From JAPUME01 sp964605715 (GTDB taxonomy: Bacteria > Acidobacteriota > Terriglobia > UBA7540 > JAPUME01): 7,699 bases of DNA. Made by a program: the position numbers and the translations under genes. Shown piece by piece: positions 1 to 6,220 of this stretch. The stretch is taken from NCBI GenBank assembly GCA_964605715.1, contig CAZSDV010000077.1, forward strand, positions 1 to 7,699, in the 5' to 3' direction. Each line of letters starts with the position of its first letter. The stretch's first letter is position 1. Under the pieces are notes generated by a model, which was not told the origin of the DNA, did no database searches, and was given only the letters and a program-made list of their open reading frames with translations.

Positions 1-537
1 GATTTAACCCGCTTGGATGACGGTATTCATCGCCTCAAAATTGACTACGAGATGTATTTCAATGGGGGTTCTCTGCGTCTCCCAATAGATTCTCACTGGC
101 ATGTGGAAAAGTTGGTACAGCAATATGCGGACTCCCAGAAGCTCAATTTTGCCCAACGCTTCCGGTACAAAAGTTTGATACAAAAACTTTCTTCTTATAA
201 CAAACTTTGGCTGCAAAAACTTAAGGACCAAGAAAAAAGTCATGAGAGTTCTCCTACCCAGGCCCACGAAGAGATCTTTAATGAGAGCGTCACTCGCATC
301 ACCTGCTACAACCCTTCACGTGAACCCAAGAAGGTGGACCAACTTTTCAAGGCTATAGTGGAGGCAAAGCAAAAAAATGGCGAGAATATTGATAACCTGG
401 ACCCTCTAGCCTTTAAGAAGTTTGTCCAAGATGAAACGAAAAGGCTTCAGAGAAGCCTTGACTGCAAAAAAATCCAATACGTTATAAATGTAGAGAAGGG
501 TAAAGTAAAACTAAAAGCCATTCGTGGTGAAAGCTAA
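1..537 (+). CDS. Conserved protein resembling the MXAN_5187 C-terminal domain (5' end outside window)
   Basis: The reading frame is open from base 1 to a TAA at 535-537, giving 178 visible residues. A TTG at 13 is the first possible start, but no stop precedes it and no ribosome site can be judged, so the true start probably lies upstream. The visible protein is hydrophilic and rich in Lys, Gln and Arg, with no signal peptide or membrane segment. It opens with a 'RLKIDYEMYFNGG' segment, followed by a helical stretch containing 'FRYKSLIQKLSSYNKLW'. After a polar linker come 'LFKAIVEAKQKNGE' and a C-terminal 'VEKGKVKLKAI' strand. From memory, this order matches the C-terminal domain of MXAN_5187-type proteins of Myxococcota and Acidobacteria, whose biochemical function is unknown. 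It is read toward purH with a 125-bp gap, so co-transcription is possible but not shown. Confidence 0.6.
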   Translation, partial: DLTRLDDGIHRLKIDYEMYFNGGSLRLPIDSHWHVEKLVQQYADSQKLNFAQRFRYKSLIQKLSSYNKLWLQKLKDQEKSHESSPTQAHEEIFNESVTRITCYNPSREPKKVDQLFKAIVEAKQKNGENIDNLDPLAFKKFVQDETKRLQRSLDCKKIQYVINVEKGKVKLKAIRGES

Positions 538-647
538 TCTAATGCTCTGACTATCCACTTCCTCAATCTCTACACGAGAATTAATCCTATGGAAACCAGG
601 ATTCGGGTGGCCATACTCTAGACTAACCACAACTCTCTCCCTTACGA

Positions 648-656
648 AGAAAGGGG
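648..656 (+). promoter_or_regulatory. Ribosome binding site of purH
   Basis: The purine-rich run AGAAAGGGG ends 6 bases before the ATG at 663. It fixes this ATG as the start. The rest of the 538-662 gap shows no convincing -35/-10 pair. Confidence 0.7.
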
Positions 657-662
657 CTTCAA

Positions 663-2231
663 ATGAAAAAGATTCGGCGTGCACTGATTAGCGTAAGCAA
701 CAAAAAGGGACTTGAGGAGCTTGGAAAAGCCCTCAAGGATCTCGAGATCGATATCCTCTCCACCGGTGGGACGGCCCACGAACTTTCTAGCTGGGATATC
801 ACGGTGCAGGAGATTTCCCAGTTCACCGGCTTTCCAGAAATATTGAACGGACGCGTCAAGACACTTCATCCTAAAGTCCATGGAGGGATCCTGGCTCAAC
901 GAGCCAACAAGGAACATATTCAGGCTGTAAAAAAACATAATCTTGAGTACATTGACTTGGTCATAGTAAACCTCTACCCTTTCGAGGCCACAGCGGCTAA
1001 GGCTAATGTTTCAGAAAAAGAATTAATTGAAAACATAGATATTGGCGGACCGACAATGATTCGTTCGGCCGCCAAGAATTTTGAAGATGTAGCCATTATT
1101 GTTTCCCCCGACGATTATCCTGCAATAATTGAGGAATTACTCCATAGCAAAGGAGAGATCTCTCGCGAAACCCGTTTTCGGCTGGCCCGAACGGCTTTTG
1201 CGCACACGGCAGCCTATGATGCTGCTATTTCAGGCACACTTGACCAACGGTCCATGCCTGCTGGAGAAACGGTCCTGCCAGAACGAATCCATTTATCGTT
1301 TCAGAAAGTGTCTGATCTTAATTACGGTGAAAACCCTCACCAGAAAGCAGCCCTCTATGGCCCAATCTTTAAACCCACGGGCCAAGGAGTACCCTTCGCC
1401 AACCAACTTCAAGGAAAAAAACTTTCCTTCAATAACTTGGTGGATCTTCAGGCTGCCTGGAGCATAGTCTCAGAATTCAACCATCCTACGACAATCATTA
1501 TTAAACACACCAATCCGTGCGGTGTAGCCAGTGGGGATACTTTGTCAGAAAGTTACCGGCGAGCGCTGGAAGTAGACCCAGTTTCCGCCTTCGGGTCTGT
1601 GATCGCCCTCAACCGCGACCTTGACCAGGAAACAGCTGAAGAGATAAACAAGCTGTTCGTCGAAGCCATCATAGCCCCAGGATACAGCCTGGAGGCCCGG
1701 GAAAGACTCGCTAGAAAAAAGAGCTTACGGATAATGGAAATGCCTCCCAACTCAACCGTCAAAGAGAATTTGCTGGCAACTAGAACTGGAGATGCCCTTC
1801 TGGTTCAGAGCGAAGACCTTCTCCTTGCGTTACCGGAGGGATGGAAAAGTGTAACTGCACGCCAACCTTCCCCTTCTGAACTCCAAGCTCTGCTCTTTGC
1901 GTGGCGTGTTGTCAAGCACGTTAAATCAAATGCCATTGTATTCTCACGTGAAAATCAAGTTGTGGGTATTGGGGCAGGACAGATGAGCCGAGTGGATGCA
2001 GTCAAAGTAGCCATCATGAAGGCTCACGACCTGAACCACTCTTTAGAAGGATCCGTAGTGGCCTCAGATGCTTTCTTTCCATTTCCTGACGGAGTGGAGT
2101 TTGCAGTAAAGGCAGGAGCGACGGCTATCGTTCAACCAGGTGGATCGAAGCGTGACTCAGAAGTAATCCAGGCTGCAGACAAACTTGGAGTTTCCATGAT
2201 GTTCACCGGCGTGCGACACTTCAAACACTAA
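663..2231 (+). CDS. purH: Bifunctional AICAR formyltransferase / IMP cyclohydrolase
   Basis: This cytosolic enzyme catalyses the last two steps of de novo purine synthesis: 10-formyl-THF-dependent formylation of AICAR, then ring closure of FAICAR to IMP. The 522 residues match the usual length (E. coli is near 529). The N-terminal MGS-like cyclohydrolase domain (about 1-145) shows STGGTA (33-38), HPKVHGGILA (69-78), NLYPF (103-107) and GGPTMIRSAAKN (128-139). The transformylase domain shows LNYGENPHQ (219-227), the catalytic Lys-His pair in KHTNPCG (K281-H282), DPVSAFGS (305-312), AWRVVKHVKSNAIV (413-426) and GAGQMSRVD (437-445). It ends in FPFPDGVEF, QPGGSKRDSE and the family-typical terminus VRHFKH. 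All key motifs are intact. The ATG has a good ribosome site six bases upstream. It converges on the VWFA gene, and I see no clear intrinsic terminator directly after its stop. Identification is essentially certain. Confidence 0.98.
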   Translation: MKKIRRALISVSNKKGLEELGKALKDLEIDILSTGGTAHELSSWDITVQEISQFTGFPEILNGRVKTLHPKVHGGILAQRANKEHIQAVKKHNLEYIDLVIVNLYPFEATAAKANVSEKELIENIDIGGPTMIRSAAKNFEDVAIIVSPDDYPAIIEELLHSKGEISRETRFRLARTAFAHTAAYDAAISGTLDQRSMPAGETVLPERIHLSFQKVSDLNYGENPHQKAALYGPIFKPTGQGVPFANQLQGKKLSFNNLVDLQAAWSIVSEFNHPTTIIIKHTNPCGVASGDTLSESYRRALEVDPVSAFGSVIALNRDLDQETAEEINKLFVEAIIAPGYSLEARERLARKKSLRIMEMPPNSTVKENLLATRTGDALLVQSEDLLLALPEGWKSVTARQPSPSELQALLFAWRVVKHVKSNAIVFSRENQVVGIGAGQMSRVDAVKVAIMKAHDLNHSLEGSVVASDAFFPFPDGVEFAVKAGATAIVQPGGSKRDSEVIQAADKLGVSMMFTGVRHFKH

Positions 2232-2286
2232 AAATCACAATGAAGCAAGGTATACGGCCCAAGACTTTCAGACCGTTCGTGATGAG

Positions 2287-2325
2287 GAAAAGAAAAATTG
2301 ATGAGCTCCTGAAACGAGCTTAATC
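2287..2325 (-). terminator. Candidate intrinsic terminator of the VWFA-related gene
   Basis: Read on the minus strand, AGCTC (2320-2316) and GAGCT (2308-2304) form a 5-bp stem around a 7-base loop. An outer GAT/ATC clamp (2325-2323 with 2302-2300) extends it after a small internal bulge. A U-rich stretch follows (complement of 2297-2286: AATTTTTCTTTT). The stem includes the last bases of the stop codon at 2322-2320. The stem is short and only moderately GC-rich, so termination strength is uncertain. The plus strand has no T tract here, so it would not serve purH. Confidence 0.45.
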
Positions 2326-3435
2326 CAAAGCTTTCGGGCCGTAATACCCAGGGCGGGAGATCACTTTCAGTTTGACCTTTTTTTTCCCTTTTCGGTTCCT
2401 TAAGACCAAGGGCTTACCTTCTGCGTCCACAACATTAATCTTGACCTTCCGAAACTTTCCATCTCTCTGTGAATTTGTACTTACAAATCCAAGGCTGTAC
2501 TGATTCCGCATGTGCTGGGAAATCTGTTCGTAAACTCCAGGTAGCTGACCTTGAAATCGAGGGAAGAAAGCCAAGCCGCCCGTATATTTTGCAAAGGTAT
2601 TCAGCGCATTATCGGCCTGGAGATTGTCAATAGTTTCATAACCCCGCGCTCGGAGCCAGCCTCCAATGCTTATCGGATAAATAATAATATCGGAACCACG
2701 GACAATCTTAAGAAATGTAGGGTAGTTTAGCTTGCTCAACGTATCTATTCCCGTCGTAATCAAAATTATTGCTTTCTTGCCTTTGATGCCTGACATATTT
2801 TCCATAACAAAATTTAAGGAATCCCAAAGGTTGGCTTCGCGAAAACCGGGAAAACGTAACTTACCTAGGGCATTAAGTACCTCACGACGGTCCTGAGTAA
2901 AATCAGTAAGGATCTGAGGGTTCAAATCGTAGGCAACAATTGCAGCCCAATCTTGCGGTTGAAGGTAATTTACAAACATGTAGGAATTCTGGAGGGCCTC
3001 ATACAGCAGGGGCCACAAAGGTGTTGAGCGATACTCAATCAAAAGACAAACCGTCATAGCCGCTTTCGAACGGGAAAAATTGGTTACTCTTTGCTCCACT
3101 CCATCCTCAAAAACCCTAAAATTAGCCTGCCTGAGACTGGGAATGAAGTTCCCTCTCTTATCAGTGACCACTACGTCAAAATTTACCAACTCCGTAGTCA
3201 CTGAGAGCGCAAAAGTTTCGTCGGGATTAAGTTTTTCAGGAGTTTCCAGAGATTCAATTTGCTGGGGGGGGCTCGGAGTTCTAGGAGATATAACGGCCCC
3301 GTCCGTTTCTTGGCGTGGGCCTGAAGATTCCTCAGAAGGCCCTTGCTGCCCAATAAGCAGTAAAACTTCCAGGGAGGAAGATGCGATAAAGAATAGGGCT
3401 CCAATTAACAAACCAGGTCGATTACAATTCTTCAA
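2320..3435 (-). CDS. VWFA-related secreted protein (Acidobacteria-type family)
   Basis: The 371-residue protein begins with a short positive region and a hydrophobic stretch (about residues 8-29). This reads as a signal peptide or an N-terminal membrane anchor. A Pro/Ser/Glu-rich linker follows (about 30-72). The conserved entry segment LVNFDVVVTDKRGNFI lies at 83-98, and FRVFEDGVEQRVTNF at 106-120. A von Willebrand A-like fold covers about 125-315, and the end shows RPGYYGP (361-367). This order is that of the 'VWFA-related Acidobacterial domain' family; its members are mostly uncharacterised and thought to be cell-surface or periplasmic. The MIDAS motif expected as DxSxS reads E134-Y-R-S-T138, and the later Asp-bearing loop reads TTGID (227-231), so metal binding may be altered. 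The start is TTG at 3435: an in-frame TAG lies two codons upstream and GGGAG sits 7 bases before the TTG. No partner gene is adjacent that would suggest a ligand. Confidence 0.85.
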   Translation of the reverse strand: MKNCNRPGLLIGALFFIASSSLEVLLLIGQQGPSEESSGPRQETDGAVISPRTPSPPQQIESLETPEKLNPDETFALSVTTELVNFDVVVTDKRGNFIPSLRQANFRVFEDGVEQRVTNFSRSKAAMTVCLLIEYRSTPLWPLLYEALQNSYMFVNYLQPQDWAAIVAYDLNPQILTDFTQDRREVLNALGKLRFPGFREANLWDSLNFVMENMSGIKGKKAIILITTGIDTLSKLNYPTFLKIVRGSDIIIYPISIGGWLRARGYETIDNLQADNALNTFAKYTGGLAFFPRFQGQLPGVYEQISQHMRNQYSLGFVSTNSQRDGKFRKVKINVVDAEGKPLVLRNRKGKKKVKLKVISRPGYYGPKALD

Positions 3436-3442
3436 TTCCTAT

Positions 3443-3447
3443 CTCCC
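3443..3447 (-). promoter_or_regulatory. Ribosome binding site deciding a TTG start
   Basis: GGGAG on the minus strand lies 7 bases before TTG 3435. A TAG two codons upstream in the same frame rules out an earlier start, so the TTG is well supported. Confidence 0.65.
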
Positions 3448-3548
3448 TAAATACCCACCTTAGCTCTTGAATCGCTGGGATTTTCATTGGTACACCCGCA
3501 AACCACCCACCAAAGTTTCACCATGAACCATGCCAGGTAGCAACCCTA

Positions 3549-3572
3549 AGGCCTTCAGAATGAAGCTAGCCT
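3549..3572. repeat. Hairpin-forming inverted repeat in the VWFA upstream region
   Basis: AGGC-CTTCA (3549-3557), loop GAA (3558-3560), then TGAAG (3561-3565) and, after a 3-base bulge (CTA), GCCT (3569-3572). That gives nine base pairs in two blocks. Neither strand has a T tract next to it, so a terminator is unlikely. It may be a leader structure of the VWFA transcript, an operator, or chance. Confidence 0.35.
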
Positions 3573-3618
3573 CATTAAACAGCAACACCTATCTATTCTA
3601 AATCAGGATAGAAGGGCC

Positions 3619-3661
3619 AAAAAAGACTCAAGCTCCGTTGAAACCAGGTGCAGAGCAACGG
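3619..3661 (-). terminator. Candidate intrinsic terminator of the ferritin-like gene
   Basis: On the minus strand, 8 to 13 bases after the stop codon region, CCGTTG (3661-3656) pairs perfectly with CAACGG (3640-3635) around a 15-base loop. Ten bases later comes a run of six T (complement of 3624-3619). An alternative shorter TCAA/TTGA hairpin sits closer to the T run. The long loop and the spacer lower confidence. If real, it separates this gene from the VWFA gene. Confidence 0.45.
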
Positions 3662-3668
3662 TCACACA

Positions 3669-4082
3669 CTAACTAATTAATCGGTCGAGCTCCTCTAAAT
3701 CCTTCTCCTCTTCGCAGAGAATATCCTCTACCGTCTCATACAAGACAAGACTTTCTTCTTTAGGAACCAACCTCATTAACTGCCTGTAGATCTCAACGGC
3801 CTTCGTTTCTTCTTTAATATTGATCTCAAGCATTTTCTTGAATTTATTGCCTACAGTAACCTCAGCCACACTGGTAGCAGGTGTTTTTCCGAGCGCCACC
3901 AGGCGATCTCGCAGTAGGTCAGCGTGGCGAAGCTCTTCGGCTGCCATCTGTTTTAGCTTGTCCCCAATCGTTACTGCATACGGACCCGTCAGAACAGATG
4001 CCTGCGTCGCATAGCGAATGTAGGTTGTCACCTCCAAGGTCAATGCTTGGTTAAGTAATTTGACCACTTTCTTTTTGTCCAT
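3669..4082 (-). CDS. Ferritin-like diiron protein (bacterioferritin-type four-helix bundle)
   Basis: This 137-residue, all-helical, cytosolic protein has the four-helix ligand pattern of the ferritin-like superfamily, suggesting iron storage, iron oxidation or peroxide protection. Helix A carries E17 (ALTLEVTTYIRY). Helix B carries the EExxH-type motif AAEELRHADLL with E50 and H53. Helix C has E91/E92 (IKEETKAVEIYR) and helix D has E124-E126 (CEEEKDLEEL). By hand alignment to E. coli Bfr, the sixth ligand (His130 there) is Lys127 here, which is unusual. It is shorter than Bfr (about 158), lacking the C-terminal fifth helix, and no haem-ligand Met was identified. The ATG at 4082 is chosen because AAGGAAGGAG ends 5 bases upstream of it. 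A longer reading from 4139 adds 19 hydrophilic residues and lacks such a site. It lies 94 bp downstream of lipA on the same strand. Ferroxidase, Dps-like storage and a non-iron role remain open. Confidence 0.82.
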   Translation of the reverse strand: MDKKKVVKLLNQALTLEVTTYIRYATQASVLTGPYAVTIGDKLKQMAAEELRHADLLRDRLVALGKTPATSVAEVTVGNKFKKMLEINIKEETKAVEIYRQLMRLVPKEESLVLYETVEDILCEEEKDLEELDRLIS

Positions 4083-4087
4083 GCTGT

Positions 4088-4097
4088 CTCCTTCCTT
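4088..4097 (-). promoter_or_regulatory. Strong ribosome binding site of the ferritin-like gene
   Basis: AAGGAAGGAG on the minus strand lies 5 bases before ATG 4082. It is the strongest SD-like site in the window and decides the start against the longer reading from 4139. A TAGAAT box (4107-4102), 19 bases before the ATG, could be a -10 element. The matching -35 (GTGAAT, 4130-4125, 17-base spacer) is weak. Confidence 0.75.
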
Positions 4098-4176
4098 GTT
4101 AATTCTACTCTGATTTTTCTCTGGATTCACTTCTGGCAATACACAGCACCGCAGAAAAGTGCGAGGGTAGATTTAT

Positions 4177-5085
4177 CTATGTGATACTTTGGGCAGCAGC
4201 AGCTGATTGCTCCCGGGCATGATAAGAGCTCCGTACCAATGGACCAGATTCAACATGCCGGAACCCAAGCTCCTGGCCAGCACTTCGTAAAGCCACAAAT
4301 TCTTCAGGACTGTAAAAACGTTCAACTGGTAAATGGGTTTTCGTCGGAGACAAATACTGCCCGATAGTCACAATGTCGCATCCCGCATCCCGAAGGTCCT
4401 TCAAGGTAGAATGGAGCTCATATCGAGTCTCTCCAAGCCCAACCATTAGTCCTGACTTAGTAGGAATTTCAGGAACGAGCTCCCGAGCACGTCGTAATAG
4501 TCGAAGCGAACGCTCATATCGAGCCCCCGCTCTTACCCTAGAGTAAAGCCTCGGAACTGTTTCAATATTATGGTTAAGGATATCTGGCCGGGCAGCCATA
4601 ACTATTTCCAGAGCCTCATCTGAACCTCGAAAGTCAGGAATAAGAACCTCAAGCTTGCACCCCGGGTTCAAGTGCCGTGTCTCGCGAAGCGTGCTCGCAA
4701 AGATTGCTGAACCACCATCAGGTTCATCGTCGCGGTTGACCGAGGTAATAACGGCATACTTGAGGCCCATAGCCTGAATTGCCCTTGCGACTCGTTTTGG
4801 CTCTTCCCAGTCCAAACCCTCAGGCCTACCTCCCGGTACAGAGCAAAATCCGCAGCGCCGCGTACAGATATTTCCTAATATCATAAAGGTGGCCGTTCGT
4901 TGCTCCCAACACTCACCTATATTCGGGCAACGTGCACTCTCACAGACCGTATGCAACTGGAGCCCACGCATAATACCCTTGATGTCATGGAAGTTTTCTC
5001 CACTCGGAAAGCGCACTTTCAGCCAGGGCGGACGCCTCCTTGAACTTAACGAGCTATCGCCAATTTGTACTAGGTGAGATGCCAT
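4177..5085 (-). CDS. lipA: Lipoyl synthase (radical SAM)
   Basis: LipA inserts two sulfur atoms into protein-bound octanoyl groups on lipoyl domains (pyruvate and 2-oxoglutarate dehydrogenases, glycine cleavage H protein). It uses SAM and sacrifices an auxiliary 4Fe-4S cluster. The 302-residue length is typical. The auxiliary-cluster cysteines are C48, C53 and C59 in CESARCPNIGEC, with the serine ligand in RSSYHA (285-290). The radical-SAM cluster is CTRRCGFC (C74, C78, C81). Other family blocks are TATFMILGNIC, VITSVNRDDEPDGG (112-125), LEVLIPDFRG (145-154), NHNIETVPRLY (171-181), TKSGLMVGLGET (209-220) and IGQYLSPTKTHLPV (241-254). NRDDEPDGG has Glu where Leu is usual. The ATG at 5085 has no good SD but sits just below a near-consensus promoter. 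No lipB or lplA is adjacent, so the source of octanoyl transfer is outside the window. Identification is secure. Confidence 0.97.
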   Translation of the reverse strand: MASHLVQIGDSSLSSRRRPPWLKVRFPSGENFHDIKGIMRGLQLHTVCESARCPNIGECWEQRTATFMILGNICTRRCGFCSVPGGRPEGLDWEEPKRVARAIQAMGLKYAVITSVNRDDEPDGGSAIFASTLRETRHLNPGCKLEVLIPDFRGSDEALEIVMAARPDILNHNIETVPRLYSRVRAGARYERSLRLLRRARELVPEIPTKSGLMVGLGETRYELHSTLKDLRDAGCDIVTIGQYLSPTKTHLPVERFYSPEEFVALRSAGQELGFRHVESGPLVRSSYHAREQSAAAAQSIT

Positions 5086-5106
5086 AGCAATCTGCGAATC
5101 AGCTTC

Positions 5107-5135
5107 ATTCTAGCGGCTCAGGCACGGAGGGTCAA
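5107..5135 (-). promoter_or_regulatory. Predicted sigma70-type promoter of lipA
   Basis: On the minus strand, TTGACC (5135-5130) and TAGAAT (5112-5107) are separated by exactly 17 bases. Each box matches 5 of 6 consensus positions. Transcription would begin near 5100, about 15 bases before ATG 5085, giving a very short leader without an obvious SD. This is the best promoter-like match I found in the window. Confidence 0.65.
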
Positions 5136-5217
5136 TCTGATCCTGGATGTTAAAGGAATATCAACTATTCTCTAGAAACTGTCGTGCGGAGAAAAAAAAT
5201 TCTAGGACAAATGACAA

Positions 5218-5907
5218 TTAAAACAAACCCGTCAAATCTGTCAGTGTTACATCGCTAAATGTTTCGATTATTTTATCAGCATTCGTTTTTGAACCCAAAA
5301 CCTGAGCAGGAAAAGTGGAGGCCAACCCAACACACTTCATCCCAGCGCGTTTAGCAGCTTCAATGCCAACAAAGGAATCCTCAAAGGCAACACAATCAGC
5401 GGGCAATACGCCTAGTTTCTGAGCTGCCAGAAGGTAAATACCGGGATCAGGTTTAGGTTTTGAAAAATCGGATCCAGTGGCCACCCCGCTAAAAACAGAA
5501 TCAAGTTTCAGGGTCTCCAAAATAAATTTAACATTCTCACCAACTGCCGAAGAAGCCACACCTAGGGGTATGCCAGCACTTCCAAGCTTCTCAATCAAGG
5601 GCAGCAGTCCAGGGAGTGGCTCCACATGAGGAGCGAATCTTTTCCTAAACCTCTCTTCCAGAGCATCCTCCATCTTGATCATTTCCTTTTCAGAAAGCTT
5701 AGATCCAAAAAATGTCCGAAAGCAATCTTGATTCCCAACTCCAAAAATCTGCTGAGGGAGATCAACCCTGCTAAATGCCACCCCCTGATCATGGAGGAAC
5801 TCGGCCCACTTTTCCAGGTGAAATGGGTTGCTGTCAACCAGCACCCCATCCATATCGAAAATGACAGCCCTAGGAACTTGATAATTCTTCACTTTTGATA
5901 AGCTCAC
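5218..5907 (-). CDS. HAD-superfamily phosphatase, beta-phosphoglucomutase-like
   Basis: This 229-residue cytosolic protein belongs to HAD subfamily I with an alpha-helical cap. Motif I is FDMDGVLVDS with nucleophile D18 and acid/base D20. The cap spans about 25-95. Motif II is GVASSA (S119 region), motif III Lys is K150 in SKPKPDP, and motif IV is FEDSFVGIEAAKRAGMKCVG with E176-D177. All catalytic residues are present. It should hydrolyse a small phosphomonoester or interconvert hexose phosphates. The substrate cannot be read from the sequence and no sugar-metabolism gene is adjacent. The GTG at 5907 gives the longest reading but lacks a clear SD. A second GTG at 5892 (giving VKNYQ...) is equally possible and keeps the whole domain. 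A run of eight T lies about 20 bases after the stop (complement of 5199-5192), but no good stem precedes it. Confidence 0.88.
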   Translation of the reverse strand: MSLSKVKNYQVPRAVIFDMDGVLVDSNPFHLEKWAEFLHDQGVAFSRVDLPQQIFGVGNQDCFRTFFGSKLSEKEMIKMEDALEERFRKRFAPHVEPLPGLLPLIEKLGSAGIPLGVASSAVGENVKFILETLKLDSVFSGVATGSDFSKPKPDPGIYLLAAQKLGVLPADCVAFEDSFVGIEAAKRAGMKCVGLASTFPAQVLGSKTNADKIIETFSDVTLTDLTGLF

Positions 5908-6220
5908 GCTATTTGGAATTTCTTAACTTTTCAATGTTAAATGATGTGACTTTTACAGGTGCGGATCTGGCCGATAAACTTAGAATAATGTTCGATCTCT
6001 AATAATTATGTAAAGATAATCTCAAAAAGAAAGCAGATTCTACTAGAAGAAAAAAGAATGAATCCGGTGCTTCGATCAAAACACAACCAGATCGAGTCAG
6101 CAAGAAAAGCAATCTAAATAAATACTAGAGATGGCAACCTGCTGCCAAGTAATCTGGAACCTGGGGCTGAATTTAACCAGATTTTCTGTGTACCCAGAAT
6201 GAAACCACCCACCCAAGTCC
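5908..6220. other. 313-bp intergenic region with small inverted repeats; no gene recognised
   Basis: The region lies between the polX stop and the HAD start, both on the minus strand. It is AT-rich in the middle: 6001-6060 is about 23% GC by count. It contains three perfect inverted repeats: TTAAC/GTTAA (5923-5927 with 5936-5940), TCGATC/GATCGA (6072-6077 with 6090-6095) and AATCTGG/CCAGATT (6151-6157 with 6177-6183). None is followed at the right distance by a T run on the minus strand, so no clear polX terminator is visible. The longest plausible ATG frame is 22 codons (5934-6002, plus strand) without an SD. The region probably holds the HAD promoter and possibly a transcript end for polX. 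Confidence 0.6.
5985..6014 (-). promoter_or_regulatory. Weak candidate promoter for the HAD gene
   Basis: On the minus strand, TTTACA (6014-6009, 5 of 6) and CATTAT (5990-5985, 4 of 6) have an 18-base spacer. They lie next to the AT-rich block. The leader to GTG 5907 would be about 70 bases. In AT-rich DNA such matches are common, so this is tentative. Confidence 0.3.

Noticed and set aside
589..621. Ten-codon ATG frame in the purH leader (possible attenuator peptide)
   Set aside because: No SD, no regulatory codon run and no terminator/antiterminator hairpin follow it.
538..662. purH riboswitch or promoter
   Set aside because: I looked for a purine-riboswitch-like fold and for -35/-10 pairs. 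Only weak matches such as CATACT at 612-617 without a partner -35 were found.
3080..3463. 127-codon plus-strand reading frame opposite the VWFA gene
   Set aside because: It lies antisense to a well-supported coding region, has no recognisable domain and is low in sequence sense. It is a shadow frame.
4083..4139. Longer N-terminus for the ferritin-like protein (start at 4139)
   Set aside because: The extra 19 residues run over the strong SD of the inner ATG and are not typical of the family.
5874..6002. Plus-strand frame ending in ...GADLADKLRIMFDL, partly in the HAD upstream gap
   Set aside because: It is at most 43 codons stop to stop and 22 from the only ATG, with no SD and half of it antisense to the HAD gene.
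6072..6095. TCGATC/GATCGA hairpin as polX terminator
   Set aside because: The nearest T run on the minus strand starts about 16 bases after the stem, too far for an intrinsic terminator.
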